Positions 24,652-33,493 of a stretch of 64,000 nucleotides of DNA are shown here, piece after piece (the first letter of the stretch is position 1; each line of letters opens with the position of its first letter). This stretch comes from Microbacterium sp. cx-55 (GTDB lineage: Bacteria; Actinomycetota; Actinomycetes; Actinomycetales; Microbacteriaceae): NCBI RefSeq assembly GCF_021117345.1, contig NZ_CP088261.1, positions 1,922,001 to 1,986,000 of the forward strand, written 5' to 3'. Position numbers and translations under genes: made by a program. The notes beneath the pieces are model-generated. The model saw nothing but the letters and a program-made list of their open reading frames with translations, searched no databases and was not told the origin of the DNA.

Positions 24652-25885
24652 CGCGCCCGAGCGGAGAACACACCGTCACCGTCCCGACCAACACGAGCGC
24701 CGTGAGGGCAAGACCGTCGTAGCCGATGTTCGTCAGCACCCATCCGGCGAGCACCGAACCGGCCGCCGCGCTCAGGGTCATCGCGGTGTCGCTGAGTCCC
24801 TGCCGGCGCGGGCGCCGGAGAGTGGGCGTCGACTCCGTCAGAAGCGCCGCGCCCGCGACCGTCGCCGCGCTCCAGCCGAGCCCGAGCAGGAGAAGCGCTA
24901 CGGCGACACCGACCTGCGAGTGCGGGAAGACCGCCGCGACCACGAGCGATGCGGCCAGCACCGCCTGACCGACCAGGATCACGGCGAGCCGGCCGATCCG
25001 GTCGGCCAGCCATCCGAACACGGGCGAGAGTCCGTACATGCCGAAGACGTGCAGCGCGATCGTCACCCCCACGACGACCGTGACGTCGCCGCCGTGCACC
25101 ATGTGCGACAGGTGCACCGGCGTCATCGCCATCACCGACGCCATCACGACGTGACTGCCGGCGACCGCGAAGATCGCGTAGCGCGCCGCGCGCGGGCGAT
25201 CGACATCGCTGATGCGTCCTGCTCTCGCCGCTCCCGAGGTCGCGATGCGCTGCGCCCAGAGCAGCGGGTCGGGGCGCAGTGCCACCAGATACAGCGTGAG
25301 CGCGAGCACCTGTGCGACGAAGGAGAAGAGATACGAGCCGGTCAGGTGCGGCATGCCGAGCGCCTGCCCGACGACCTCGCCGGGACCGACCAGCAGCGGT
25401 CCCGCGACCCCGCCGACGGTCGTCGCCCACACCACGACCGACAGATCGCGTGCGCGACGTCGGTCGGTCGCGAGATCGGTCGCGGCGAAGCGGGACTGCA
25501 GGTTGCCGGCGTTTCCCATGCCGATCAAGACGACCCCGACCAGCAGCAGGGGGAACGATCGGACCGCGGCGGCCGTAACGACGATCGCGATCCCGACGAG
25601 CGCGAGGCCGTTGCCGAGGGTCAGCGCGACGCGGCGACCGCGGCGCCCCGCGAGTCGGGCGAGCGGGATGGCGGCCAGGGCTGCGCCGAGGGTGACGGAT
25701 GCGGTCGCGAACCCCGACAGTCCGTCCTGACCCGAGAGGTCCGCCGCGAGCAGGGCGCCGAGCGACACGGTCGCGCCGAAGGCGACCCCGCCGAGCACCT
25801 GCCCCGCCGCGAGGACTCGGACCGTGCGCCGCTGGGCGCCTTCGATCTCAGAACCGGATGGCGCCGCATCCGGCATCGCGCTCAC
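24620..25885 (-). CDS. MFS transporter
   Basis: This 421-residue, 12-segment major facilitator has the loop 2-3 motif LARLAGRRGRRVALTLG and a related GWLADRIGRL in the second half. It is probably a drug or metabolite exporter. The GTG start at 25883-25885 overlaps the FAH stop by 4 nt (GTGA), so the two are translationally coupled; an internal ATG four codons later is the alternative. In M. tuberculosis an MFS gene (Rv2994) also sits between the FAH homologue and leuB, so this gene may belong to the conserved neighbourhood. Substrate unknown. Confidence 0.85.
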   Translation of the reverse strand: MSAMPDAAPSGSEIEGAQRRTVRVLAAGQVLGGVAFGATVSLGALLAADLSGQDGLSGFATASVTLGAALAAIPLARLAGRRGRRVALTLGNGLALVGIAIVVTAAAVRSFPLLLVGVVLIGMGNAGNLQSRFAATDLATDRRRARDLSVVVWATTVGGVAGPLLVGPGEVVGQALGMPHLTGSYLFSFVAQVLALTLYLVALRPDPLLWAQRIATSGAARAGRISDVDRPRAARYAIFAVAGSHVVMASVMAMTPVHLSHMVHGGDVTVVVGVTIALHVFGMYGLSPVFGWLADRIGRLAVILVGQAVLAASLVVAAVFPHSQVGVAVALLLLGLGWSAATVAGAALLTESTPTLRRPRRQGLSDTAMTLSAAAGSVLAGWVLTNIGYDGLALTALVLVGTVTVCSPLGRVSGRVPVRRG

Positions 25886-26649
25886 GCGTCGCGGACGGTG
25901 TTGCGCAGAATGCCGAGCCCGGTGATCTCCACCTCGACGACATCGCCCGCGACGATCTCGCCGACGCCCGCGGGCGTCCCGGTGAGGATGACGTCGCCCG
26001 GAAGCAGCGTGAAGGCGGCCGAGGCGTAAGCGATCACGTCGGCGACGGAGTGCACCATGTCGGTGAGCGGGGCGTCCTGGCGGACGTCGCCGTTGACCCG
26101 GGTCACGACGCGCGCGTCGCCGGACGGATCGAACTCGGTTTCAATGGCCGGACCGATCGGGCAGAACGTGTCGAAGCCCTTCGCGCGCGCCCACTGCCCG
26201 TCGGAGCGCTGCAGGTCTCGGGCGGTGACGTCGTTCGCGATGGTGTAGCCGAAGACGTACTCGTGCGCGCGTTCGGCAGGCACGTTCTTCGCGATGCGGC
26301 CGATGACGACCGCGAGCTCGCCCTCGAACTCGACCCGCGCGGACTGCTTCGGGCGCACGATCGAGTCGTTCGGGCCGATGACCGAGGTGTTGGGCTTGAA
26401 GAACAGCATCGGCTCGGCCGGCACGTCGTTACCGAACTCGGCCGCGTGCGCGCGGTAGTTGCGTCCGACCGCGACCACCTTCGAACGCGGAATGACCGGC
26501 GCCAGCAGGGCGATGTCGGAGATGGGGACGCGAACGTCGGTGGTCTCGTACCCGACGAACATCGGGTCACCGGCCAGAACGACCAGTTCTTTCCCGTCGA
26601 CGATGCCGTAGGTGATGGCGTCCTGGTGACTGAAGCGCGCGATTCTCAC
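25882..26649 (-). CDS. Fumarylacetoacetate hydrolase family protein
   Basis: This 255-residue protein has the FAH family core: VVAVGRNYRAHAAEFG (about 58-73), FEGELAVVIG with the metal-binding Glu pair, GYTIANDVTARDLQ and LTGTPAGVG. Members hydrolyse or decarboxylate 2,4-dioxo acids, for example acylpyruvate hydrolase or oxaloacetate decarboxylase. It occupies the same place beside gltX as Rv2993c does in M. tuberculosis. Annotation there as a HpcE-like isomerase is not experimental as far as I know. The GTG at 26647-26649 follows TAGGCT by 6 nt, so the mRNA is probably leaderless. Confidence 0.9.
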   Translation of the reverse strand: MRIARFSHQDAITYGIVDGKELVVLAGDPMFVGYETTDVRVPISDIALLAPVIPRSKVVAVGRNYRAHAAEFGNDVPAEPMLFFKPNTSVIGPNDSIVRPKQSARVEFEGELAVVIGRIAKNVPAERAHEYVFGYTIANDVTARDLQRSDGQWARAKGFDTFCPIGPAIETEFDPSGDARVVTRVNGDVRQDAPLTDMVHSVADVIAYASAAFTLLPGDVILTGTPAGVGEIVAGDVVEVEITGLGILRNTVRDA

Positions 26650-26655
26650 CCGCTC

Positions 26656-26661
26656 AGCCTA
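26656..26661 (-). promoter_or_regulatory. -10 element of the leaderless FAH-MFS operon
   Basis: TAGGCT on the minus strand lies 6 nt before the GTG start at 26649. This is the typical distance for transcription to begin at the start codon. Confidence 0.6.
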
Positions 26662-26724
26662 CCCAGGACGCCGATCTCCGGGACTCCCGCTCTCGGTGCC
26701 GCCATACCCACCGCGCTCGGTGCG

Positions 26725-26873
26725 CCACATCCGGTGTGTCCCACATCCGGTGCCCCCTCGCCTTCTGTGTCCCACATCCGGTGCCCCGTCGCCTTCTGTG
26801 TCCCACTTTTTGCCGCTATGGGCGGGTCAGAGCGACAAATAGTGGGACATGGGCTGCAAATAGTGGGACATGG
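26725..26873. repeat. Helically phased direct and inverted repeat cluster
   Basis: Two near-identical 31-bp units (26735-26765 and 26766-26796, one mismatch) and a 10-bp partial third carry TGTCCCAC at 26737, 26768 and 26799. Its exact inverse GTGGGACA then occurs at 26842 and 26863 inside two 16-bp repeats (26837-26852, 26858-26873). Spacings of 31 and 21 bp are about three and two helical turns. It lies between the ilvE stop and the FAH promoter. An 80-codon minus-strand frame across it is repeat-derived, not a gene. Confidence 0.8.
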
Positions 26874-26915
26874 ATGCGGAGACGCCACCGCCCGAGGGCA
26901 CCACCGCGCGAGGGG

Positions 26916-28022
26916 TCAGGCGTCGAGGCGCAGCAGCCAGCCGTGCGTGTCTTCGCGACGGCCGTACTGGATGTCGGTGAGTTCCTCGCGGAGCGACAGG
27001 GCGAGCGAGCCGGTGGGCTGCTCGTCGAAGAAGCCTTTGCCCTTCAGCACGCCGATCGGAGTCACGACCGCGGCCGTACCGCATGCGAACACCTCGACGA
27101 TGTCACCGGAGGCCACACCCTCGCGCCACTCGGCCAGCGACACGTCACGACCCTCGACCTTGTGGCCGCGGTCGCGGGCGAGCTGGAGGATCGAGTCGCG
27201 GGTGATGCCCTCGAGGATCGACTCGGACTGCGGGGTGACCAGCGTGCCGTCCTTCTTCACGAAGACGATGTTCATTCCGCCGAGCTCTTCGACGTTGCCC
27301 TCCTGGTCGAGGAAGACGACCTGGTCGCACTCGTTCTCGTAGGCCTCGGACTGCGGCAAAAGGCTCGCGGCGTAGTTGCCGCCGGTCTTGGCCGCGCCCG
27401 TGCCCCCCTTGCCGGCGCGCGCGTAGTCCTCGCTCAGCCAGATCGACACGGGCTGCACGCCGCCCGTGAAGTAGGCGCCGGCGGGGCTCGCGATCACGTA
27501 GTAGTTCACCTTGTTCGCCGGGCGCACCCCGAGGAACGCCTCCTTGGCGAACATGAACGGTCGCAGGTACAGGCTCTGGTCGGCGCCGCTCGGCACCCAG
27601 GCGCCGTCGACCGCGACGAGCTCGCGGATCGACTGCACGAAGTACGACACGGGCAGTTCGGGCAGCGCGAGGCGGCGGGCCGAACGCTGCAGACGTCGTC
27701 CGTTCTGGTCGGGTCGGAACGTGTGCACCGAACCGTCCGCGTGCCGGTAGGCCTTGATGCCCTCGAAGATCTCCTGGCCGTAGTGCAGCACCGCGGCGGC
27801 GGGGTCGAGCGAGATCGGACCGTACGGCTGCACGCGCGGGCGGTGCCATCCGCCGCCGACCGACCAGCAGACGTCGACCATGTGGTCGGTGAAGTGCGTG
27901 CCGAAGCCCGGGTTCTGCAGGATCTGCTCGCGCTCGGCCGCGCTCTTCGCGTTCAGGTTCTTACGCACCAGGAACGAAAGAGGGGCAAGGCCGGCGTCCG
28001 GATCGGTATCGAGAAGAGTCAT
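26916..28022 (-). CDS. ilvE: Branched-chain amino acid aminotransferase
   Basis: This 368-residue class IV PLP enzyme performs the last step of leucine, isoleucine and valine synthesis, using glutamate as amino donor. QEIFEGIKAYR, LYLRPFMFA, GGNYAASL and EVFACGTAAVVTP are the family landmarks, and Lys212 in GAAKTGGNYA is the likely PLP lysine. It follows leuB on the same strand after 69 bp. The length matches the long actinobacterial IlvE form. Confidence 0.96.
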   Translation of the reverse strand: MTLLDTDPDAGLAPLSFLVRKNLNAKSAAEREQILQNPGFGTHFTDHMVDVCWSVGGGWHRPRVQPYGPISLDPAAAVLHYGQEIFEGIKAYRHADGSVHTFRPDQNGRRLQRSARRLALPELPVSYFVQSIRELVAVDGAWVPSGADQSLYLRPFMFAKEAFLGVRPANKVNYYVIASPAGAYFTGGVQPVSIWLSEDYARAGKGGTGAAKTGGNYAASLLPQSEAYENECDQVVFLDQEGNVEELGGMNIVFVKKDGTLVTPQSESILEGITRDSILQLARDRGHKVEGRDVSLAEWREGVASGDIVEVFACGTAAVVTPIGVLKGKGFFDEQPTGSLALSLREELTDIQYGRREDTHGWLLRLDA

Positions 28023-28091
28023 GAGTGTCTCGCTTCATCTGCGCACGACGTGCGCGGTGGTCGGGGGCGGCGACGGATGCTGCGATCCAGG

Positions 28092-29144
28092 CTACGCCTG
28101 GACGCGCTGGGCGATCGCGCCGCCGATCTCTGCGGTGGGGCGCGCGTGGGCGCCGCGGGTCGCGATGTCATCTTCCACGGCGCGGGTGACGCGAGCGGAC
28201 TCGCTCTGCAGCCCGAGGTGATCGAGCAGCAGCGCGACGGACAGGATCGCGGCGGTGGGATCGGCCTTCTGCTGGCCGGCGATGTCGGGCGCCGAACCGT
28301 GCACGGGCTCGAACATCGACGGGAACGCGCCGTCCGGGTTGATGTTGCCGGATGCGGCGAGGCCGATGCCACCGGTGACGGCGCCAGCCAGGTCGGTCAG
28401 GATGTCACCGAAGAGGTTGTCGGTGACGATCACGTCGAAGCGGCCCGGGTTCGTGACCAGGAAGATCGTTGCCGCGTCGACGTGCAGGTAGTCTACGGCG
28501 ACCTCCGGGTGCTCGGCGGCCACCTCGTCGACGATGCGCTTCCAGATCCCACCGGCGTGCACGAGCACGTTGGTCTTGTGCACGAGGGTCAGCTTCTTGC
28601 GCCGACGCTCGGCCTGCGCGAACGCGAAATGCACGACGCGCTCGACGCCGAAGGCGGTGTTCACCGAGGTCTCGTTCGCGATCTCGTGCGGGGTGCCGAC
28701 GCGGATCGCGCCGCCGTTGCCGACGTAGGGGCCCTCGGTGCCCTCGCGGACGACCACGAAGTCGATCTCGCCGGGCGCGGCGAGCGGCCCTGGGGCGCCC
28801 GCGTAGAGCTTCGACGGGCGCAGGTTCACGTAGTGATCGAGCGAGAACCGCAGCTTCAGCAGGAGTCCGCGTTCGATGTTCGCGTTCTTCAGTCGGGGAT
28901 CGCCGGGCACGCCGCCGACCGCTCCGAGCAGGATCGCATCGTGGCCCGCGATCGCGGTGAGATCCTCGTCCGTCAGGGTGTCGCCGGTCTCGAGGTATCG
29001 CCCGACACCGAGCGAGAAGCGCGTCTTCTCGAAGGAGACGTCGGATGCGGCGGTCACCGCGTCGAGAACCTTCTCGGCTTCGGCGACGACCTCCGGACCG
29101 ATGCCGTCACCGGGGATGACGGCGAGCTTCACGACGCGCGACAT
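28092..29144 (-). CDS. leuB: 3-isopropylmalate dehydrogenase
   Basis: This 350-residue enzyme oxidises and decarboxylates 3-isopropylmalate with NAD+ in leucine synthesis. Visible motifs are [10 protein letters not shown] (9-18), [16 protein letters not shown], and [26 protein letters not shown] with the metal-binding aspartates, then [13 protein letters not shown]. The start at 29144 is preceded by a purine-rich stretch with AAGGAG. No leuA, leuC or leuD is in the window. The adjacent ilvE completes the pathway. Confidence 0.97.
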   Translation of the reverse strand: MSRVVKLAVIPGDGIGPEVVAEAEKVLDAVTAASDVSFEKTRFSLGVGRYLETGDTLTDEDLTAIAGHDAILLGAVGGVPGDPRLKNANIERGLLLKLRFSLDHYVNLRPSKLYAGAPGPLAAPGEIDFVVVREGTEGPYVGNGGAIRVGTPHEIANETSVNTAFGVERVVHFAFAQAERRRKKLTLVHKTNVLVHAGGIWKRIVDEVAAEHPEVAVDYLHVDAATIFLVTNPGRFDVIVTDNLFGDILTDLAGAVTGGIGLAASGNINPDGAFPSMFEPVHGSAPDIAGQQKADPTAAILSVALLLDHLGLQSESARVTRAVEDDIATRGAHARPTAEIGGAIAQRVQA

Positions 29145-29194
29145 GGCACTCCTTGATCACGATGCCGCCGGCGCGCAGACGCACCGCGCGGAGT

Positions 29195-30727
29195 TCAGCG
29201 GGTTCGTCCCAGCGTAGTGGCCGCGATGACGGCCGCCACGATCACGAGACCCGCACCGATGAGCGACGTCGCGCCCACTCCCGTGTCGAAGGCGTGCGCC
29301 GCGGCGCTGCGCAGCGCCTCGCCCGTCGCCGGCTCGAGCCGATCGGCCGCGGCCATCGCGCCCGCGAGGGTCTCGCGGGCGGCGGTCGCCGCATCCGCCG
29401 GCATGCCCGCCGGCAGCTGCAGGTTCGACCGGTAGAGCGCCGTCAGGAGTCCGCCGAGCACGGATGTGCCGAGCACCGCACCGACCTCGTACGCCGTCTC
29501 CGACACTGCACTGGCCGCGCCGGCCTTCGCGGGCGGGGCGCTCGAGAGGATCAGCTCGTTCGACACGGTCTCGGCCATGCCGATACCGATGCCGAGAGAG
29601 ACGAATGCGGCGGCGAGGACGCCCACGGCGTTCGGATCGGTCGAGAGGGCGATGATGATGTACCCCGCGAACGAGAACACCAGCGCCCCCGGGATGACCA
29701 CCCGCGGCGAGAGGCGCTTCGAGATCGGAACCACCACGAGTCCCGCGACGATCATCGCCGCGAGTCCCGGCACGAGCGCGAGGCCCGCCTGGAGGGGCGA
29801 CAGACCGATGATCAGCTGCAGATGCTGCGCGACGAAGTAAAGGAACCCGACGAGCGCCATGATGCTCAGGAGGTTGACCGCGAGCGCGCCGCTGAACGAT
29901 CCGCGCTGGAACAGACGCATGTCGAGCATCGGGTTCGCGACGCGCAGCTGCCGGCGCACGAAGACCACACCGAACGCGACGCCCGCGGCGAACAGCACGC
30001 CGACGATCGGGGTCGGGCCGTGGACGGCGAGTTCCTTGATCGAGTAGACGATCGGCACCATCGTGGCCATCGAGAGCACGATGCTGATCGGGTCGATCCG
30101 GCCGGGCTTCGGATCGCGGCTCTCGGGCACGAGAAGCGGCGCGAAGATCAGCAGCGGCACGAGCACCGGCACCGCGAGAAGGAAGACGGATCCCCACGCG
30201 AAGTGCTCGAGCAGCAATCCGCCGACGATCGGACCGAGCGCGGAGCCGGCGGAGAACATGGACGCCCAGACGGCGATCGCCAGTCGGCGCTGATCACGGT
30301 CGGTGAAGATGCTCCGCAGCAGCGACAGGGTCGACGGCATGAGCATGGCGCCGAAGACACCCATGAGGGCTCGACCCGCGATCAACAGTTCCGCCGACGG
30401 AGCGAAGGCGGCGAGGGCCGAGACCGTGGCGAAGCCGGTCGCGCCGATGAGCAGCATCCGGCGCCGACCGAAGCGGTCGCCGAGCGTACCCATGGTCACG
30501 AGGAGCCCCGCGAGCACGAGCGGATACGCGTCGATGATCCAGAGCTGCTGTGCGCTCGTCGGCTGCAGTTGCAACGCGATCTCGGGCAGGGCGAAGCTCA
30601 GCACCGTGTTGTCGACCGATACGAGCAGCACGGGCAGCATCAGCACCGCGAGCGCGGTCCAGCCGCGCCAGCCGACCCGTCGTCCGTGGGCCTGTGCGAG
30701 GTCGAGTTCTTCTGTCAGAGTCATCAT
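29195..30727 (-). CDS. MFS transporter of the DHA2 (EmrB/QacA) type
   Basis: This exporter of about 510 residues has 14 predicted membrane segments. GTLGDRFGRRRMLLIGA is the loop 2-3 signature and LDMRLFQRGSFSG is typical of QacA/SmvA-like pumps. It would expel cationic or aromatic drugs by proton exchange. Two consecutive ATGs (30727, 30724) are possible starts; longer in-frame starts would cross into the divergent TetR. A TetR regulator faces it and a palindrome lies between them, so drug-inducible expression is likely. Confidence 0.9.
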   Translation of the reverse strand: MMTLTEELDLAQAHGRRVGWRGWTALAVLMLPVLLVSVDNTVLSFALPEIALQLQPTSAQQLWIIDAYPLVLAGLLVTMGTLGDRFGRRRMLLIGATGFATVSALAAFAPSAELLIAGRALMGVFGAMLMPSTLSLLRSIFTDRDQRRLAIAVWASMFSAGSALGPIVGGLLLEHFAWGSVFLLAVPVLVPLLIFAPLLVPESRDPKPGRIDPISIVLSMATMVPIVYSIKELAVHGPTPIVGVLFAAGVAFGVVFVRRQLRVANPMLDMRLFQRGSFSGALAVNLLSIMALVGFLYFVAQHLQLIIGLSPLQAGLALVPGLAAMIVAGLVVVPISKRLSPRVVIPGALVFSFAGYIIIALSTDPNAVGVLAAAFVSLGIGIGMAETVSNELILSSAPPAKAGAASAVSETAYEVGAVLGTSVLGGLLTALYRSNLQLPAGMPADAATAARETLAGAMAAADRLEPATGEALRSAAAHAFDTGVGATSLIGAGLVIVAAVIAATTLGRTR

Positions 30728-30730
30728 TTG

Positions 30731-30750
30731 TATACCGTCCAGCTGGTATA
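30731..30750. promoter_or_regulatory. TetR-type operator between MFS exporter and regulator
   Basis: TATACC (30731-30736) and GGTATA (30745-30750) form a perfect 6-bp inverted repeat with an 8-bp spacer, 4 bp from the exporter start. It also contributes to possible -10 boxes (TATAGT at 30747-30752 on plus, TATACC on minus). Confidence 0.6.
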
Positions 30751-30791
30751 GTAACAGACATCCGCCCTCCCCCGTCGTTACGATCGGATCC

Positions 30792-31337
30792 ATGAGCAGA
30801 CCACCCCGCGCCCGCGAACTGGTGCTCGACGCGTTCGAAGCGCTGCTCATCGACGAGGGCGAACGTGCCGCCACGATGGAGGCCACCGCACGCGCGGCGG
30901 GCGTCTCCAAAGGCGGCCTGCTCTACCACTTCGGCTCGAAGGACGCCCTCGAGGCAGGGCTCATCGAACGCCTCGACGCGCTCGCGCAAGACGACATCGA
31001 GCGGATGTCGGTGGCCCCGGACGGACCGGTGGCGTACTTCGTGCGCACCTCGGTCATGTCGGACGATCCGCTGGACCGCGCACTCATCGCCGCATCGCGG
31101 CTCGCGCAGAGCGGCCACGCCGCCGCGGGAGCCGCGCTCCGCGCCATCCGGGGGCGCTGGGCGGACGCTCTGCGTCCGCACACGGCCGACGACACCGCGC
31201 TCGACCTGGTGATGCTCGTGAGCGACGGGCTGTACTACAACAACGCGCTCGAGACCGGCGGCCTCACCGGGCCCATCCCGACGGGCCCCGCCATGGAGGC
31301 CCTCATCGCCTTGGTCGAGCGCTCGACCAAGGACTGA
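30792..31337 (+). CDS. TetR-family regulator of the divergent MFS exporter
   Basis: This 181-residue regulator has a TetR HTH in residues 5-52 (ATMEATARAAGVSKGGLLYHFGSKDALEAGL) and a ligand-binding C-terminal domain of the TetR_C_37 kind (LYYNNALETGG). It faces the DHA2 exporter across 64 bp. The ATG at 30792 follows TACGAT (30779-30784) by 7 nt and is possibly leaderless. Earlier in-frame codons lie inside the exporter gene. Repression of the exporter until drug binding is the likely role. Confidence 0.9.
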   Translation: MSRPPRARELVLDAFEALLIDEGERAATMEATARAAGVSKGGLLYHFGSKDALEAGLIERLDALAQDDIERMSVAPDGPVAYFVRTSVMSDDPLDRALIAASRLAQSGHAAAGAALRAIRGRWADALRPHTADDTALDLVMLVSDGLYYNNALETGGLTGPIPTGPAMEALIALVERSTKD

Positions 31338-31363
31338 CCGGCGGCCGACGACCGCCGCGCGTC

Positions 31364-31391
31364 GCTCTCAGAGCGCCGCTCTCAGAGCGCC
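31364..31391. repeat. 14-bp tandem duplication in convergent spacer
   Basis: GCTCTCAGAGCGCC occurs twice without gap (31364-31377, 31378-31391) between the TetR and serA stops. Each copy contains CTCTCAGAG, itself nearly self-complementary, so the pair could help terminate transcription. Confidence 0.5.
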
Positions 31392-31395
31392 GTGG

Positions 31396-33000
31396 TCAGG
31401 ACTCCGTGATGGCGATCTGCCGGAACAGGTCGGCGCCCACGGCCGCCCCGATCTCGTCGAGCAGCGCGTCGGGCACGGGCGAGTCGACCGTCAGCACCGA
31501 GAGCGCGCGGCCCGTGGCATCCGGGTGAGCGACCTGCAGACCCGCGATGTTGATGTTGGCGTCACCGAGCAGACGCCCGTAGATCGCCACGATCCCGGGG
31601 CGATCCGCGTAGCGCATCACGACGTGGTGGCGTTCGATCGGCACCTCGATCTCGTACCCGTTCACGTCGACGATCTTCGGCACCATCCGGGTGCCGGCGA
31701 GGGTGCCCGACACGGTGAGCACCGTACCGTCGGAGAGCGTTCCGCGCAGGATCGTGATGTTGCGGTACAGCGGGCTGTCCGCCTCGACGATCAGTCGGGT
31801 CTCGATGCCGCGCTGCTCGGCGAACAGCGGGGCGTTCACGTACGAGACGCTCTCGCTGACGATGTTGGCGAGGATCCCCTTGAGCGCGGCGAGGCGGTAG
31901 ACGCTGACGTCGTACCCAGCCAGCTCGCCGCGCACCTCGATGTCGAGGTTCGTGAGCGCACCCTGGGCGAGCCCGGAGAAGAACTGCCCGAGCATCTCGA
32001 CGAGCGCGATGCCGGGCCGCACGAACGGGTCGATGAGACCACCGGCGACGTTAACCGCATCCGGAACCAGATCACCCTCGAGAGCGAGCTTGACCGACTT
32101 CGCGACCGAGACACCGGCCTTCTCCTGCGCCTCTTCGGTCGACGCGCCGAGGTGCGGGGTGACGACGACGTTCGGGAGGTCGAGCAGCCTGGCCGCCGGG
32201 CCGCCCTGGGCCGGGGGCTCGCTCGTGAAGACGTCGAGGCCGGCACCGGCGATCTCACCGGTGGTCAGTGCGGTGTATAGGGCCTCTTCGTCGATCAGTC
32301 CGCCGCGGGCGACGTTCACGATGACCGCGGTCGGCTTCATCCGCTGCAACTGCTCGGTGCTGATCATGCCGGTCGTCTCGGGCGTCTTCGGCATGTGGAT
32401 GCTGATGAAGTCGCTCTGGGCGAGAAGTTCGTCGAGCGTCAGCAGCTCGACGCCGAGCTGCTGCGCGCGGGCGCTCGTGACGTAAGGGTCGTAGGCGACG
32501 ACGCGCATGTCGAACGCCTGAAGACGCGCGGCGATGAGCGCGCCGATGCGGCCGAGCCCGATGATGCCGACCGTCTTCTCGAACAGCTCGGTTCCGGTGA
32601 ACGAGCTGCGCTTCCACGCGCCGGCGGCGAGCGAGGCGTGCGCGGCCGGGATACGGCGCGCGAGGCTCAGGATGTGCCCGATCGTGAGCTCGGCCGCCGA
32701 CACGATGTTCGACGTCGGAGCGTTCACGACCATGACACCGGCCGTGGTCGCCGACTTGATGTCGACGTTGTCGAGGCCGACACCCGCACGGGCGATGACC
32801 TTCAACGCGGGCGCCGCCGCGATGGCTTCGGCGTCCATCTTGGTCGCCGAGCGGATCAGCACCGCGCTGGCATCGGCAAGAGCCGGCAGGAGCACCGAGC
32901 GATCTGCTCCGTCCACCTGACGGATCTCGAAGTCCGGACCGAGCGCGTCGATCGTGGCGGGAGAGAGCTCTTCGGCGATGAGGACGACGGGCTTGGTCAC
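31396..33000 (-). CDS. serA: D-3-phosphoglycerate dehydrogenase
   Basis: This 534-residue NAD-dependent enzyme starts the serine pathway by oxidising 3-phosphoglycerate. GIIGLGRIGALIAARL is the nucleotide-binding motif and NVARGGLIDEEAL and VTPHLGASTEEAQ hold the catalytic Arg, Glu and His. The size and the intervening plus C-terminal ACT domain (about 455-530) match the long, serine-regulated actinobacterial form. I use the GTG at 32998-33000, with AAGGAC 6 nt before it; the frame opens further upstream without support. Confidence 0.97.
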   Translation of the reverse strand: MTKPVVLIAEELSPATIDALGPDFEIRQVDGADRSVLLPALADASAVLIRSATKMDAEAIAAAPALKVIARAGVGLDNVDIKSATTAGVMVVNAPTSNIVSAAELTIGHILSLARRIPAAHASLAAGAWKRSSFTGTELFEKTVGIIGLGRIGALIAARLQAFDMRVVAYDPYVTSARAQQLGVELLTLDELLAQSDFISIHMPKTPETTGMISTEQLQRMKPTAVIVNVARGGLIDEEALYTALTTGEIAGAGLDVFTSEPPAQGGPAARLLDLPNVVVTPHLGASTEEAQEKAGVSVAKSVKLALEGDLVPDAVNVAGGLIDPFVRPGIALVEMLGQFFSGLAQGALTNLDIEVRGELAGYDVSVYRLAALKGILANIVSESVSYVNAPLFAEQRGIETRLIVEADSPLYRNITILRGTLSDGTVLTVSGTLAGTRMVPKIVDVNGYEIEVPIERHHVVMRYADRPGIVAIYGRLLGDANINIAGLQVAHPDATGRALSVLTVDSPVPDALLDEIGAAVGADLFRQIAITES

Positions 33001-33139
33001 GGCGGTGTCCTTAGGCGTGCGGGACGTCGCGGCAGGCGCGACGAAGGGTGTGGATCGGGCCACCGCACGCCACAGGGAGGCACGGCGGAAAGGCCAGCTT
33101 AACGGCCCGCACCCGAGGGTTCGGACCGTGTGACGCCCG

Positions 33140-33493
33140 TCAGCCGCCGTACAGCGAGGTGTTGACGGATGCGTACGCCAGCACGTCGAGCCAGAAGACG
33201 GCGACGAGCGCGAGGCCCGTCAGCATCACCAGCACGAACGGGAGAACCCGCCGTCGCCACCCGAGCGCGAAGGCGCCCGCGAACGCGAGGATCGGGAACA
33301 GCACCGGCAGCACGAGAACGAACCACCCGTAGCCGGTGAGCCCCTCGACACCCGACGCCTGCTGAGCGAGGAACGACACCGCCGTCCACACCGCCCAGGC
33401 GTAGAACAGGCCGAAGCCGCCGGCGATGGTCGCGACGAGCCACACCGGCAAGGCCGAGCGGCGGGTCGGAGCGTCGGACGTCGTGTTCGCCAT
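33140..33493 (-). CDS. Small four-helix membrane protein of unknown function
   Basis: This 117-residue protein has a short polar start and about three to four membrane segments (WLVATIAGGFGLFYAWAVW, WFVLVLPVLFPILAFAGAFALG, VLPFVLVMLTGLALVAVFW). I do not recognise a family. The ATG at 33491-33493 overlaps the TGA of the upstream membrane-protein gene by one base (TGATG), so the two are translationally coupled and likely act together. Confidence 0.8.
   Translation of the reverse strand: MANTTSDAPTRRSALPVWLVATIAGGFGLFYAWAVWTAVSFLAQQASGVEGLTGYGWFVLVLPVLFPILAFAGAFALGWRRRVLPFVLVMLTGLALVAVFWLDVLAYASVNTSLYGG

Noticed and set aside
26725..26873. Possible CRISPR array
   Set aside because: Units differ in spacing and orientation, there are no unique spacers of uniform length, and no cas genes are present.
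26646..26888. 80-codon minus-strand frame through the repeat cluster
   Set aside because: Its sequence follows the DNA repeats and it overlaps the FAH promoter and start.
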